DNA of 39,708 nucleotides from Deltaproteobacteria bacterium. GTDB lineage: Bacteria > Myxococcota_A > UBA796 > SXON01. The position numbers and the translations under genes were made by a program. The DNA is taken from the NCBI GenBank assembly GCA_947445035.1, contig CANFCK010000031.1, positions 1-39,708 of the forward strand, given 5' to 3'. Positions within the stretch are counted from its first letter, which is position 1, and the number at the start of each line of letters is the position of its first letter. The notes under the pieces are model-generated. The model saw only the letters and a list, made by a program, of their open reading frames with translations, ran no database searches and was not told the DNA's origin. This document shows positions 1-11,500 of the stretch, piece after piece.

Positions 1-42
1 AATCCATAGCTATTTCCTGGCGAAAGCGTAGTTTCAGGATAG

Positions 43-1251
43 GTGATGCGTGTGGGAATCGCCTCCATCCTCGCCGAAAACCAGCGTCTGCGTCGCGACC
101 TTGCGGCGCAAGCTGCCGCCCTGGCCGAACGCGACGCCCAGGTGGCCGAGCGCGACGCCCAGATCGCGACGCTGACTGTCAGCAACGAAGACATGGCGCA
201 GCGGCTGGAGCTGCTGCGCATCAAGGCCTCCGACCGGCGCAACCAGCGCCACACCGAAGGCGACGCCGCGGTGATCCCGCTGCCCTTTGTCTTCGTCGAG
301 CCGGAACCCCCGCCACGTCTGCCACAACCCGAGCCGGTCGAGCCGCCGCCGGTCCGGTCCCCTCGGGCCCCGTCCAAGCGCCGTGACCTCTCCCAGCCGA
401 GCGGCCGGCCGGTGCGCAAGATCCGCTGTGCCATCGACCCTGCGGCCGCCTGTGCCGGCTGTGGGGGTCCACTGAAGGTCTTCGCGGTGGCGCACAGCTA
501 CCGGCTTGAGTGGGTGCCGGGCCATTTCGAGACCCTGGACATGGAGCGCGAACGTTGTGCGTGCCTGGCCTGTCCTGCTGCGGGCGCGCTGGTGGCGCCT
601 CCGCCGAGCTTCGCGCTGCCAAAGGCGATGTGTGGCAATGGCCTGCTCGCCCGGGTGTTGGTCGATAAGTTCGCCGATCGCATTCCGCTGAACCTCCAAT
701 GCAAGCGCATGGAACGCGAGGGCCAGGAGTTCTCGACCACCACGCTGTCGGACTGGGTGCTCCGCGCCGCGGCCCCGGAACTGCTTGGCCGGATCGCGGT
801 GGCGATCGACGAGCGCTTGATGCGCGGTGCCTGGTTGCAGGCCGACGACACTGGCTACCCGGTGCAGGACGGGCTGGACGGCAAACTGCGCAAAGGACGG
901 CTCTGGGCGGTGACCGACCAGCAGGAGGTGCGCTACCACTTCACCGACACCAAAGAGGGCCCCAATCCAGCCAGTTTCCTTGCGAAGTACAGCGGCAAGC
1001 TGTTGCTGGTGGATGGCGGCAGCGAGTTCAACCTCGCCGTCTCGGCCAAGGGCCTGTTGCGCGCCGGCTGCGGCGCTCACGCCGGCGCCACCCTGTTCAG
1101 CCTCATCGAGAGCTGTGCCATGCAGGGCATCGACCCCTGGGCCTATCTGGCCGATGTGCTCTCGCGAATCCAAGAGCACCCGGTCAACCGCGTGCACGAG
1201 CTCACGCCGATGAACTGGCGGCTCGCCCAGGAAGGGCGCGCCAGCGTGTAG
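43..1251 (+). mobile_element. IS66-family transposase (TnpC-like) with in-frame internal deletion; probably inactive
   Basis: The 402-residue product has IS66 TnpC features in order: an N-terminal coiled coil of repeated ERDAQ units (about 10-65), a Pro-rich linker, a Cys-containing zinc-finger-like segment (C137, C140, C172, C174), then the start of the DDE core with D268/D269 in the ADDTG motif and D324 in a VDGG context. At about residues 343-348 the sequence jumps from GCGAH (usually GCWAH) straight to the IS66 C-terminal domain (LFSLIES, then a DVLSRIQEHPVNR-type tail). Intact family members are roughly 500 residues or more. The missing part normally carries the third catalytic residue in an NxSERxxR-type motif, so I infer loss of catalysis. 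The reading frame is preserved. The start is GTG at 43 or ATG at 46. The tnpA/tnpB partners would lie left of the window. Confidence 0.85.
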
Positions 1252-1676
1252 ACAGGGGCGGCGGCTGAGCATCGATGCCGAGTCTCACGCGATCCGGGGC
1301 GGTGCGGGGGGATGGGGTTCGGCGGGTGGATACGCCCCGCCTACGCTCCCGCGTAAGCCTCCCGGTCGTCGCCGCCTCGGGGCGGCCGGGGCGGCCCGGT
1401 GGAGCGCAGCAGGCTTGTGGTGATCGTCAACGCCGCCGGCGGCGCGAGGGCTGCCCAGCCTGACGATCGGGGACCGGACGCCTTACCTCCGCCGCCGCGT
1501 GTTCCGGCGTCAGCGTCGGGACGCGCGCTGACATGGGCCGGCTCCACGCGATGCACCGGCGACATCGCGCGCGGGTGGGGAAAGGCGATTGAGCTGCCGC
1601 GTGCGGAGGCGGGCGGGAAGTAGCGGGGCGCGGCCGCTGGCACGGCTACTTCGGCGGCGCGGTCGCCGCGGCGGCG
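1252..1676. other. Gene-free stretch between IS66 remnant and DUF1554-like fragment
   Basis: No reading frame here looks like a real protein. The open frames are low-complexity Pro/Arg/Ala translations typical of GC-rich non-coding DNA. The stretch probably holds the right end of the IS66 element and the decayed 5' part of the following gene. I could not identify a convincing IS66 terminal inverted repeat, a tRNA or a hairpin terminator. Confidence 0.5.
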
Positions 1677-1997
1677 TTGAATGCGACCGGTAAGCAGATA
1701 CAGTGCCTCAAGTCGGCAACGCAACCCGCCGGCTGGGGCGAGAAGATGAGCTTATTCGCGTTACTCGTGATTACGGCGGGCATCAACGTGGACGAGGCCG
1801 GCGTGGTGTGGGTGGTGGCGGGCGTGTGGACGAGCACCGGCGTCAACGGCACCACGGGGGCCGATACCTGCGCGGGCTGGACGGACGCCGCCGCCACCGG
1901 GGGCTTTGGGTACACCGGGCTTACCGACGTCCGTTGGACCGCAGTCGACGTGGGAACCTGCGCTGACGCGTACCACTTGTATTGTTTCGAACAATAG
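1677..1997 (+). pseudogene. 3' fragment of a DUF1554-like secreted protein gene
   Basis: The C-terminal 70 or so residues follow the pattern I know from DUF1554 proteins of Leptospira and deltaproteobacteria: an INVDExG motif, a VWTST/VWTGT-like motif, a CxxWTD motif, a second WT, and a C-terminal YHLYCFEQ ending. What is missing is the signal peptide and the first part of the domain. The nominal start is a TTG (1677) in mid-sequence, and the same frame stays open upstream without a plausible start. I infer that the 5' part was lost, possibly when the IS66 element inserted upstream and rearranged. It is convergent with oleC, 32 bp from the oleC stop. An unusual short functional protein cannot be excluded. 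Confidence 0.5.
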
Positions 1998-2029
1998 CGC
2001 GGCCGAGGATGCGCAGACGAGCTGAGGCC

Positions 2030-3565
2030 CTATCCCTGCTTGCCCGCCCACTCCGCCAGCGTCCGGCGGTGGATCTTGCTGGCGTGGCGGCGGTCGACCG
2101 GAAACTTGGGGTGGAAAAGCACCCGCTTCACGCGCCCGTCGTCGATGACACGCTTTTCCAGCGCGGCGTCCGCGTTGCCTTCGATGACCAGCCACGGTTC
2201 CCCCCGCACGCCGACCAAGGCTGTGCGCCCACAGAAGGGGTTGTAGATGCCTTCAATGCAGTCGGGGTATAGCTCGCCGACCGCCTCGGCCTTCCGCCCG
2301 CACAACCAGAGGTTTCCGTCGGGGTCCTGGTAGCCGACGTCACCCATCCGGTGCCAGACCTGGTCTTCGTCGATAGGAATCTTCGCCCGCTCGGTGGCGT
2401 CCCCGTCGTCGGCGTAGAGTTGGGTGACGACCGGGCCGCGAACACAGAGCTCACCCACCGTGCCGGCCGGCAGCCAGGTCGCTTCTTTGTCGTCACCGAC
2501 GGGCTCGTTGCTGATCGCGAGCACCCGCACTTCGACGCCATGGGCGGGTTTACCGACACACGTGCCGGCGCCGTTGGCCGAAGCTGGCGCATGCTTTTCG
2601 ATGTCACGACCCCACACCGTCGCGACCGGCAACGCTTCGGTGGCGCCGTAGGGTGTGCCGACATCGCCGTTGGGCAAGAGCGATCGGAGCTGGGCGATGA
2701 GCGCGGGCGGAACGCTGGCACCGGCGATCATCAGGCGTTCAACCGTAGGGAAGGTGAGCCCCTGCGCAGCGGCCCAGGGCGCGAACGTGCGCCAGATGAC
2801 CGGACTGCCGAAGACGTTCTGCGCGCCGTACCGGGTGATGGCCTCGGCGATCTTCTCCGGTTTGGTCGCGGCCATGTTGGTGGCGTCTAGATCAGGGATG
2901 ACGCTGGTGATGCCGAGCGCCGCGTCGAAGAGCGAAAATGGCGGGAACGCGGCGACATCGACCTGGCCGGTGCGGTAGCCATAGGTCTCCCGCAGAGACA
3001 CCACCTGCGCTGCGAAGTTGCCATGGCTGTAGATGACACCCTTCGCGGGCCCGGTGCTGCCCGAGGTGAATAGGACCGCTGCGGTGTGCTCCGGCAAAAC
3101 GGTCCGCGGCTTGTCGACGCCGGGGCTCCCGACCAGCTCGGTGATCGTCGGCCCAAACAATCCCGCCTTCCACGTGGTGTACACCCGGTTCTGGAGGTTT
3201 GGCCAGGCCCAGGGCGTCAGGTAGGACAAGATGTGCGCTTCGGGAATGCCAATGAGCGCCGCGGGACGGATACGGCTGACACAGCTCAAGAAGTTGCCGA
3301 CGCCCATGCCAGGATCGATGAGCACCGGAATCACGCCGGCCTTGAAACAGGCCCAGACGACCAGGATCAAGTCGATGCCGGGCCGCACCATCACCAGGGC
3401 GCGGTCGCCGGGGGTGATCGAGTGCATCACCAGCCCTTTTGCCATCGCGCCGGATTTCCAATGCAGGTCGAAGAAGGAGATCGTGGCGCCGGTCGCGGCC
3501 ATGACCACCGCCGGGGCGTCCCCGCGCTCTTTGGCGGCCTGTTCCAAAAGGTGGGCGATGTTCAC
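2030..3565 (-). CDS. oleC: OleC-like AMP-dependent synthetase (beta-lactone synthetase)
   Basis: This is a 511-residue member of the acyl/aryl-adenylate-forming superfamily. The ATP-binding P-loop motif FTSGSTGPAKG lies at about 166-176, the YGATEA motif at about 306-311, the adenylate-binding Asp region (MGDVGYxDPDG) near 410-420 and the CGRKAEAV hinge/Lys region just after it. In the ole pathway OleC uses ATP to convert a 2-alkyl-3-hydroxy acid to a beta-lactone. The assignment rests on this architecture and on its place directly after oleB and oleA. The start is a GTG at 3563-3565 that overlaps the oleB stop in a GTGA arrangement, which suggests translational coupling. The catalytic motifs look intact. 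Outside the cluster context one would call it only a long-chain acyl-CoA synthetase-like protein. Confidence 0.88.
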   Translation of the reverse strand: MNIAHLLEQAAKERGDAPAVVMAATGATISFFDLHWKSGAMAKGLVMHSITPGDRALVMVRPGIDLILVVWACFKAGVIPVLIDPGMGVGNFLSCVSRIRPAALIGIPEAHILSYLTPWAWPNLQNRVYTTWKAGLFGPTITELVGSPGVDKPRTVLPEHTAAVLFTSGSTGPAKGVIYSHGNFAAQVVSLRETYGYRTGQVDVAAFPPFSLFDAALGITSVIPDLDATNMAATKPEKIAEAITRYGAQNVFGSPVIWRTFAPWAAAQGLTFPTVERLMIAGASVPPALIAQLRSLLPNGDVGTPYGATEALPVATVWGRDIEKHAPASANGAGTCVGKPAHGVEVRVLAISNEPVGDDKEATWLPAGTVGELCVRGPVVTQLYADDGDATERAKIPIDEDQVWHRMGDVGYQDPDGNLWLCGRKAEAVGELYPDCIEGIYNPFCGRTALVGVRGEPWLVIEGNADAALEKRVIDDGRVKRVLFHPKFPVDRRHASKIHRRTLAEWAGKQG

Positions 3566-4422
3566 GACGCCTGCTCGCGCACATGCCGCACCAACTCATC
3601 GCGCGCATCTTCGGCCACATAATGGCCGATTCCGGGGAGCGGGAACGAGCCCGCTTGGGGAAAGTGGGCTTCGAACTGCTGTCGGTACCAGGGAGTAAAA
3701 CACCAGTCGGCCTCACCCCACACCAGACGCATCGGTTTGTCGGCCAAGCGAGGCAGCCCGGCTTCGATGGCACCCAGGGTTTCCCAGGAGGGGTGGCTTG
3801 CGTCCATCGGGATGTCGAGGACGAACCGGTGGGTGGCGATCCGGTCAGCCCAGGAGTCGTACGGAGCGAGAAGTCCGGCGCGCGCGGCGGGGGACAACCC
3901 CTTTTCGGTGGCCATGTGCACGGCGGCGCCGGCGAAGCCGTTGGCCCCCCGCACCGCCAACTCGCCCAAGAGTGGGATGCGGCAAGCGGCGATGCGCATC
4001 GGGATGTGTGGTGAACGGAAGGCCGCAGTGTTGGTGATGACAAAATCACGGAAGCGCTCGGGCTGGGCCACCGCGGCCCCGAGCCCGATCGCGCCGCCCC
4101 AGTCGTGCACCACCAGCGTGATATCGCGCAGATCGAGCCTTTCAATCAGCGCTTCTAGGTTCTTGATATGGTCGGCGAGGCGATAACTCCACGTCTGTGG
4201 TTTATCCGAGAGGCCGCAGCCGAGGTGATCGATCGCCACGGCGCGATGCGTGGTCCGCATCTCTACGATGGGAGCACGCCAATAGAAGCTCCAGGTCGGA
4301 TTTCCGTGCACGAAGAGTACCGGGCGCCCTCGGCCCTCGTCCACGTAGTGGATGCGTCCTGCCGCCGTGGGCAAGAAGTGGCTTTCGAATGGGTACTCCG
4401 CCTTCCAGTCCGCCGCGCTCAT
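3562..4422 (-). CDS. oleB: OleB-like alpha/beta hydrolase (beta-lactone decarboxylase)
   Basis: This 286-residue protein belongs to the haloalkane-dehalogenase-like branch of the alpha/beta-hydrolase fold. HGNPTWSFYWR (39-49) holds the oxyanion region, VVHDWGGAIG carries the nucleophile Asp at D107, and a GIGHYVAED motif supplies the catalytic His at about H267. In ole clusters this enzyme decarboxylates the cis-beta-lactone made by OleC to the cis-olefin. The gene lies between oleA and oleC: 4 bp after the oleA stop and overlapping oleC by 4 bp. Taken alone it would be annotated as a haloalkane dehalogenase; the neighbours decide for OleB. No truncation or frameshift is visible. Confidence 0.88.
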   Translation of the reverse strand: MSAADWKAEYPFESHFLPTAAGRIHYVDEGRGRPVLFVHGNPTWSFYWRAPIVEMRTTHRAVAIDHLGCGLSDKPQTWSYRLADHIKNLEALIERLDLRDITLVVHDWGGAIGLGAAVAQPERFRDFVITNTAAFRSPHIPMRIAACRIPLLGELAVRGANGFAGAAVHMATEKGLSPAARAGLLAPYDSWADRIATHRFVLDIPMDASHPSWETLGAIEAGLPRLADKPMRLVWGEADWCFTPWYRQQFEAHFPQAGSFPLPGIGHYVAEDARDELVRHVREQAS

Positions 4423-4426
4423 CGGC

Positions 4427-5446
4427 CTACCAGGTCAGGCTCATCATCGCGACGTTCAGCCCGCTGCCGATGCCCATGAGCGCGACGTGTTCACCCTGGC
4501 GCACCCGCCCAGAATCGGCGGCGAGGGCCAGCGTGAGTGGCACCGCCGCGGGGCCGACATTCCCAAAGTTGGGGTAGGTGAGGTGACAGCGGTTGGGCTC
4601 GATCTCCAGGGCCTGACAGAGGGCGACGAAGTGCGCCTTGCCCACCTGGTGACAAACGTAGTGTTGGATGCCGTCATGTGACCAGTTGGGCAGCGTGTTG
4701 GCGGCGGTGTCCCAGGTGCGTCGCGCCAGACTGACACCGGCCTTGAGCAGTCGGGTGCTGTCGGTGACCATGCGGTCGGGCGTGCCCAGACAAAGCCGGT
4801 TGTTGGCGGTGTCCGCCAACGACACGCTGCCGTTGACGCGGTGGCTGCCTTGCGACAGGTCGGCGCGCGACAGCACCATGGCCACCGCGGCGCTACCCAG
4901 CGTCAACGTCGCGAAGTTGTCCCAGAAGTCTTGCGGCGTACTTTGCGGTTCGTGCAGGCGGCGAATCGTGGTATCGACGATTTCCCCGGCACTTTCCCCG
5001 TCGACGATCAGCGCGTGGTCGATGACGCCCGCTTCGATCATCTGCCCCGCGACTTCGATGCCGTTTATGAAGCCCAGGCACGCATTGGCGATGTCGAGGT
5101 TGCGGCAGGTGGCGGGCAGGCCCAGATCGCCGTGTACCAACGAAGCCATCGAGGGTTCGAGGTAATCCTTGCACACCGAGGTGTTCAGCAACAGCCCGAT
5201 GCGCGCGGGATCGACCCCGCTCTTGGCGATGGCCTTTTTCGCAGCGCGGGTGGCGACTTCGTGCACCCTCGTGCCGCTGTCCCAGAAGCCGCGCTCGGTG
5301 ATCCCCGTCAGCAGCTCGATCGGCTTGGGCGGCAGGCGCATGCGAACCAGCGCCCCGTTGAGCCGTTCTTCCAGTTGCGAGGATGAGACTCGCTGCGGGG
5401 CGAGCTCGTAGGCAACGGATTCGATTGCGACGCGACTGAAGAGCAT
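4427..5446 (-). CDS. oleA: OleA-like thiolase-fold condensing enzyme
   Basis: This is a 339-residue KAS III/thiolase-superfamily protein. The catalytic triad is visible: C123 in NACLGFINGIEVAG, H266 in YVCHQVGKAHF and N296 in NFGNVGPAAVP. E97 in KDYLEPSM matches the additional Glu known as the OleA catalytic base, which separates OleA from FabH. OleA condenses two acyl-CoA (or activated acyl) chains head-to-head to a beta-keto acid. The ATG at 5446 lies 99 bp after the stop of the giant synthase gene, so the two could be one operon or oleA could have its own promoter in that gap. I see no strong Shine-Dalgarno before the ATG. All catalytic residues are present. Confidence 0.9.
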   Translation of the reverse strand: MLFSRVAIESVAYELAPQRVSSSQLEERLNGALVRMRLPPKPIELLTGITERGFWDSGTRVHEVATRAAKKAIAKSGVDPARIGLLLNTSVCKDYLEPSMASLVHGDLGLPATCRNLDIANACLGFINGIEVAGQMIEAGVIDHALIVDGESAGEIVDTTIRRLHEPQSTPQDFWDNFATLTLGSAAVAMVLSRADLSQGSHRVNGSVSLADTANNRLCLGTPDRMVTDSTRLLKAGVSLARRTWDTAANTLPNWSHDGIQHYVCHQVGKAHFVALCQALEIEPNRCHLTYPNFGNVGPAAVPLTLALAADSGRVRQGEHVALMGIGSGLNVAMMSLTW

Positions 5447-5545
5447 GTAGAGGGCGGCGGCTATCCCGCCTTCACCCCATTCGCATGGGAAAGTCTTGGA
5501 AAGGTCGAATAGGTGACCGATGGCGGTCGCCCAGAACCGCGACGC

Positions 5546-8500
5546 TCACGCCCCAATCGCCCGCACCCGCGCCGCCCACGCCGCGTCCGCCGCGGCAAGG
5601 GCGCCAGACGCCTCGATGACGCGCAAGAGCTCGGCCCCCGGCGCCTCCACAAGTCGCGGTTCCCCCTCCGGCGTCGAGACGTCCGTCCCCAGCTCATCGA
5701 TCGCCGTCGCGACCCGCTGCCGCCGCTCGGCATAAGGCAGAGCCGCCAACGTCGCCGCCAAAATCGGCGCCCCGATGACGTGGACCTGCGGCCCGATGGG
5801 AATGTCCGTGCGCGCGCCGTTGACGCCGCCGCGGAAGGCTACCGGCACGATCGCACACCCCCGCTCCAGCGCCAGGTCGGTCCAGAGCGACGACACCTTC
5901 TCGATCGGAGCGCCGGTGCGCAGCTGACGCGTGCCCTCCACATGCGCCAGGAGCGACACGTTGCGCGGCACCGCGTCCAAAACCGGCCGCAACGACGCGG
6001 GGCGGTCCTGGTCGAACCAGGCGATCCGCGGCGGGTCCCGATGGCCGGGGTAGCTCGTCATCGCGGCGTGGAGCTTGCCCAACCACCGGGTCTGGTGCTC
6101 CACCTTCGCGAGCGCCCGGATCGGTCGATCGCAGATCGCGGCGGCGATGGCGGTAAAAAGAACACTTTCTAGGTAGCTTTCATGGTTGGCCAGGAACAGC
6201 ACCGGGCCGTCGATCGCGGCGAGCGCGTCGGGGTCGACCACTCGGAACTCGGCCAGCCACGCCCCAGCCAGCGCGGTGAGCACCGCCTCGCCCGCCCATT
6301 CCCCGGTGCCGAGCTGGTTCTGCCACCAGCGGGTGACCCGGCCCAGATCAAGCTCCTTGACCCCGCCCAGGCGTGCGGTGGCGGGGTTGACCTCAGCCGC
6401 CGAGGGCTCGACATCCACGCTCCGGAGCGGCCGATGTCGCGACCAGGCTCGTCCGTCCTCGACGCGGATCTGGCGCGGATGACCACCAAGCACGGTAGCG
6501 GCGAGCTCGCGCACGGCGATCTCGCCGGCAACGTCCGTCCCGTAGACCGCGGCGACGGTCCCCGGGAGCCAGTCCGACCCGGCGACGTCGAGCCGGGAGA
6601 GGGACGCCTCGCCCCCAGTGATACGGCTCAGTGATACTTCTGGTACGGCCTCGCCCATGAGGAAACGCCGCCGAACCTCCGGCGGCGCCTCGCCGATCCG
6701 ACCCTTCGGCAAAAGCACTTCTTCCAGCTCTTGATACGCGATACATGTGTCGGTATCCCCGGCGAACAACCAAAGCCCCACGACGGGCCGCCCCTTTTCC
6801 AGAGCCAATGCCCGCGCCTCGACGCGTGTGGCACCCGAGGGGAGGGGGCCCGTGAGGACCAGCCGGCGCAGGCAGGCGGGGTACGCCGCCTTGCCGGGTG
6901 CGACGTCGAACCACCGGTCCATCTGGCCGTGCGGCACCGGATGTGTCATCCCGTCCAGGAGCACGTCCGGCGCGAGCAAGGCCCTCAAAAGCGCTGTCGC
7001 CCCGTTGTCCCCGCGCGCGACGAAGCGGTCCAGCGCCTGGAAGCTGGGCCCGTGGAAAAGCGCCCCGGACGCATAGATTGTATTGCCGGATGTATCGTCG
7101 GGCACAGCGTTGACCAGCGCGGGGACCTCGGGAATGTTTCGATCGCCCCCGACACGCGCCTTGAAGTACGGAGCATCTTCCGGCCCCAGGATCACGCTGC
7201 CATTGGATAGATGACGGATCGGCACATCGCGCGGCTGGTCGTCGGGGAAGCTGAGCCAACGAAGCGCGACGCCTCCTTCGAGCACGTCAGCGCCGGTATG
7301 GGCGAGCGCGTGCATCGCCATGGTGAGCATGGCCGTTGCGGGCAGGGTCCAGGTGGGGCGGTGGTCTACCGGGACCGGCAGGCGCACCATCGCGGGGCGA
7401 TCGTCCTCGACCAACCGCATCGCGAAGCGCGGCATGGTGTAGATCTTCTTGCCGTCCACCCAGAGGTGACCTTCGGCGATGGCCAGCACCGCGTTGGGTT
7501 CGGCGATGGTTTCGAGGATGCGGACCTCGGTCTGGACCAGATGGCACTCGGGGACAACCTGGCCGCGGTACTTCCAGGTCGCGATCTGCCCGTTCGCCAC
7601 TGGCTCAAAGCGCGGCTTGCGCAGGGTCGAGGCCAGTCCCTGGTCGACCATCGCCACCTGGAGCACGTGGAGCAGCGCCTCGATGCCGAGCGAGCCCGGC
7701 TGGACGGGGTCCTGGAAGAAGTGCGCTTTGAAGAACCACTGATCGGGGCTCACATCCATCTCGCCGCGGGTCCAGCCGTCGGCACAGCGGAAGGCGCGGT
7801 CCAAGAGGCGCAAGCGCCCGCTGGAGCCGGCCGGGCTGTCGCCTTGGCGCGGGATATCGATCGGTGTCGCGGGAGTGGCCAGGCGCGCGCGTTCGGCCTC
7901 GGTGCTGCCGACGCCCACTTGATTCTCGAACGCGGCGGGTGGGAAGAAGCCGAAGACCGTGTTCATGTCGAGGATCGGCCCCTCGGCGTCGGCCACGGCC
8001 ACGACGAAGGTGACCAGCACCATCCCCGCGGATTTCGAGATGCGCGTCAGGGTGGTCGTGGTGGTGATCATGCCTGTTCGCGGCGTGATTTCCCGGTGGA
8101 TGGTGGTGCTGCCATCGAGGTTACGGAACAGGAAGTCGTCGTCGGCCAGCGCGCAGCCGGTCCAACTGGCCAGCCAACCGCACGGCTGGAGCGCGGCTTC
8201 GAGCAGCACGGCGTACGGCATCACGGGGTGGCCGTTGTCGCCGAAGTACCAGGCTTCGGGGGGGACGTCGTACTCGACGACCGCGCTGGAACCCTGTTCG
8301 CGAGCGCCCATCTGGCCGGTGGTGCTGCGGACCCGGGACATGAAGTGGTAGGGCGGTCCGGGGAGGCGCGCCACGCGACGGGGGCTGTCGTACCGCGCGT
8401 ACATCGCGCCGAATGCGTCGGACGGACGCCCCCAGGCGCAGGCAAGGAGGCTCGGCCAGTCGTAGGCGGGCGGTGGGCCGGTGTGCGCTTTGCCGGCGTC

Positions 8501-11500
8501 AAGCCAGTGCGCCAGCTCGGGGCGTGCCAGCGGCCAGTCCGGTACCAGCTCGACCGCCATCGGATCGGCGTGGAAACACTTCAATCCGTCGACGGTGCAC
8601 AGGACCTGTGCCACCAGCCGCGGCACCGGTCCACAGCGGACCTCGGTGACAAATACTTCGTAGACCAGCTTCTTGCTCTTCGGCGTGACCTGGCCACGAC
8701 AACGGAGCTTGAAGGGGACGTCCTTGACCGGCTCGAAACGCCAGCCGTCCCGACGCAGGGTGTGCCCGCGCGCGGCCAGGAGCAGGTACATGGCCTGGAG
8801 GCACCCATCGAACATCAGCGTGCCCGGCATGCACGGATCGTTGAAGAAGTGGCCGTGGAAGAACCAGAGGTCGGGCCGGATGTCCAGCTCGGCGCGCACG
8901 TAGCCGCGACCCCACGGGCCTCCCGCCAGCTCAAGTTCGGCACGATCGAAGAGCAGGAGTCGGTCGTGGGGCAGCCGGGGCGTGTAGGTATGGGTCTGGG
9001 CGCGGGCAAAGTTCGGCCCGAAGACGCCGGCGACATCACCTTTGCCCAAGCGTTCCAGCGCGACGCGGTCAAGGGACGTGCGCGCGGGGATGGCCTCTGG
9101 CGCATCCACACATCCGTCTCCCGGCTCATGTGTCACGGCATCCCAGAGACAACCACCAGAATTCGACAGCTCTTCGTCTGTGAAGAAGCCGGCTTGCCCT
9201 TCGGTCACCGACAGGCGCTGTGCGTCGCCGACCCAGCAGTCGTAGCGGAAGAAGAACATGCGCACATCGCCGAGCTTGGCGTGTTGGTCGATGCGGATGT
9301 CGTAGCGGAGCGTTTCCCCGAGCTTCGGCAGCTCGCCCTTGTAGGTCAGGGTGCAGCCCAGAAGTCGGTAGATACGCTCCGACTTGTTCAGGAAGTCGAT
9401 GCCTTGCCAGCTTCCCAAAAGCAGGTCCGCCTGCCCCGACTCGATCATCAGCCCGCCCGGCATGCGCCCGTCGTGCAGGTACCAGGCGTCGGCGGTGATG
9501 TCGGTCTCGGTGATGATACGGCCCTTGCCCAGCACCAACGCCGGTCCTTCGATGCCGAGCACCCGGTCGGCGAGCAAAAGTGGCGGTTCGGGCATCCGCA
9601 CCACCCGGGTGTACCGATCGAGTTCAGCGAATTGCGGGCCGAAGATGGTGGTGATCGAGCCGTTGGCGCCCATTTCCAGCTCGGCGCGCGAAAGGTGCGG
9701 TCCAGCGAGTTCGTTTGGCCACTTGGGTTTGGTAGGGACAGGTGTAGAGTTAGGTTCGGCACGGGTCACGACGGTGCGTTCCACGGTCCCGGACGTTGTC
9801 TTGGGCGCGGTCGGCGGCGGTGCACTGGGGGTCTGTGCCGGTGCCGGTGCCGGTTCGTATCCGGGGCGCCAACCAGCGGGGGGCGGCGTCTGGACGGCCG
9901 CAGGCGCAACGATCTCCGGTGCTTCGAGGGGGATTGTGCCGCTGCGCGCCGCCTGGAAAAGCGCGCTGGTCATCGTGCTGTGGGCCTGTAGGAAGGCGGC
10001 GTGCATCGCGGCCTGACCCTCCAGGAACCCGCCGTGGGTGGCGCCGACGGCGCGGCGCCACGCCGCGAAGCCGGGCTCCCAGCCGGCGCTGGAGGGCTCC
10101 GCCGCCGCGGCCGCGGCCTGGGCCTGAAAGCTGACGAGCCCCCCCGCGGGCTGCGAGGGCAGCGCGGGGGCCGCGGACGGCGGTGCGGCTGCGGCGCCGG
10201 TCGTCGCGAGGGGTCGGGCCGCGGCGACCCCTGGCGGGGCCAGAAGCCCGGAGCGGCTGACGGGAACCAACGCGGGCGGTCGGGGCAGAATTCGAATCTC
10301 GGACTTCAACGCGGGCTCCTGGGCAGTCCATTCGGGGGGGTGCATCGGGACGGCAACCGAGGCGCCCGCTTTCTTCGTGGCCCTCAGGGTCGCGGGATGG
10401 CCGGCGCTGCGTACGCCGAGCGACGCCCGCTCTCCGCCGATCGAGGCAATCTGCACCAGGTGATCGCCGCTGCGGTGCACGGCATCGGCCACGACGACCA
10501 TCGCATCGGCGGCGCCGTGGCGGGGTGGACGCGGGCGGAGGACGGGTCCCTCCGCGTCTTCGGAGAGGGTGGCCAGGATCCGCCCGCCGGCGGCATCGTC
10601 GCCGCGGGTGAGGACCAGCATCACGCCGGCGTCGGCCTGGACGTCGGTGCGCCCGAGCGCGGCGCGGGCGGCCAACGCGCGCGGGTCGGAGGCCACGTCC
10701 ACCGCGCCGACCACCGCCACGTCGATCTCCCGGCGCTCCAGCGCGTCCCAGGCGGCATCGAGCGCTCGGAGTCCTGAGAGTTCTTCGGCGGAGAGCGTGA
10801 ACCCCGGACCGGCCGCATCCAGCTGCACGCCGAGCCGGTTCGCCACGATGTTGGGCATGGTCCCGACCACGTCCTCGGCCCGGAGCGGGGGCGCGATGGC
10901 GTCGAGATCGGGGGGGGCCTGGTCGCTGTGAAGCAGGCGCCAGCGGTGTCCCCAGCGGGTGATGCGGCCGTCACAGGCCATGCCGACGTAAAGGCCGACG
11001 CGGCTACGCTCCGGTTGCAGCCGGGCGGTTTCCCAGGCCTCCCGACCGAGGGCCAGCGCCAGGGCCTGCTGGGCCAGCGACGTGGAGATGTCGGCCGGCG
11101 GGGAACGCAGCCCCGCGATGGGCATCACGACCTCGTCGCCGCCGCGCTGCTCCGCCAGGGCCAGGACCGCGAGCGGACGTCGGGGAACCGGCGCGACCGC
11201 CGTCGGCACCCAGCGCCCGGGCGCCCAGTCCTCCACCAGGAGGTGGCCGTTGTTGCCACCGAAGCCGAACGCGCTGACCGCCGCGCGCCGCACCCCGTCG
11301 GCGGCCGGCTCCCAGGCTTTGCCCTGGTGCAAAAGGGTGAAGGGGGCGACCCCCTCGGGACCCACGTCGCCGTGCAGCGTCGGCGGCATCGTGCCCTCGC
11401 GCATGCCGATGAGCACCTTCAACAACCCCGCGGCCCCGGCGGCGGTGATCAGGTGGCCGAGGTTGCTCTTCAGCGAGCCGATTGCACCCCCTGGGTAGAC

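Noticed and set aside
1..30. Left end resembles the lacZ region of cloning vectors (CATAGCT.TTTCCTG)
   Set aside because: The match is short, has a mismatch and diverges at once. It is probably chance or part of the IS66 upstream region.
34..1272. 412-residue open frame on the minus strand opposite the IS66 transposase
   Set aside because: The plus strand encodes a clear IS66 protein. The minus frame has no family features and typical GC-rich shadow composition.
3562..4422. Haloalkane dehalogenase as the function of this gene
   Set aside because: The motifs fit that family, but the tight operon with OleA- and OleC-type genes makes OleB the better assignment.
7211..9991. 926-residue open frame on the plus strand inside the synthase gene
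   Set aside because: It is opposite the dehydratase domains, which are unmistakable on the minus strand. Its Arg/Gly/Val/His-rich composition is that of a shadow frame.
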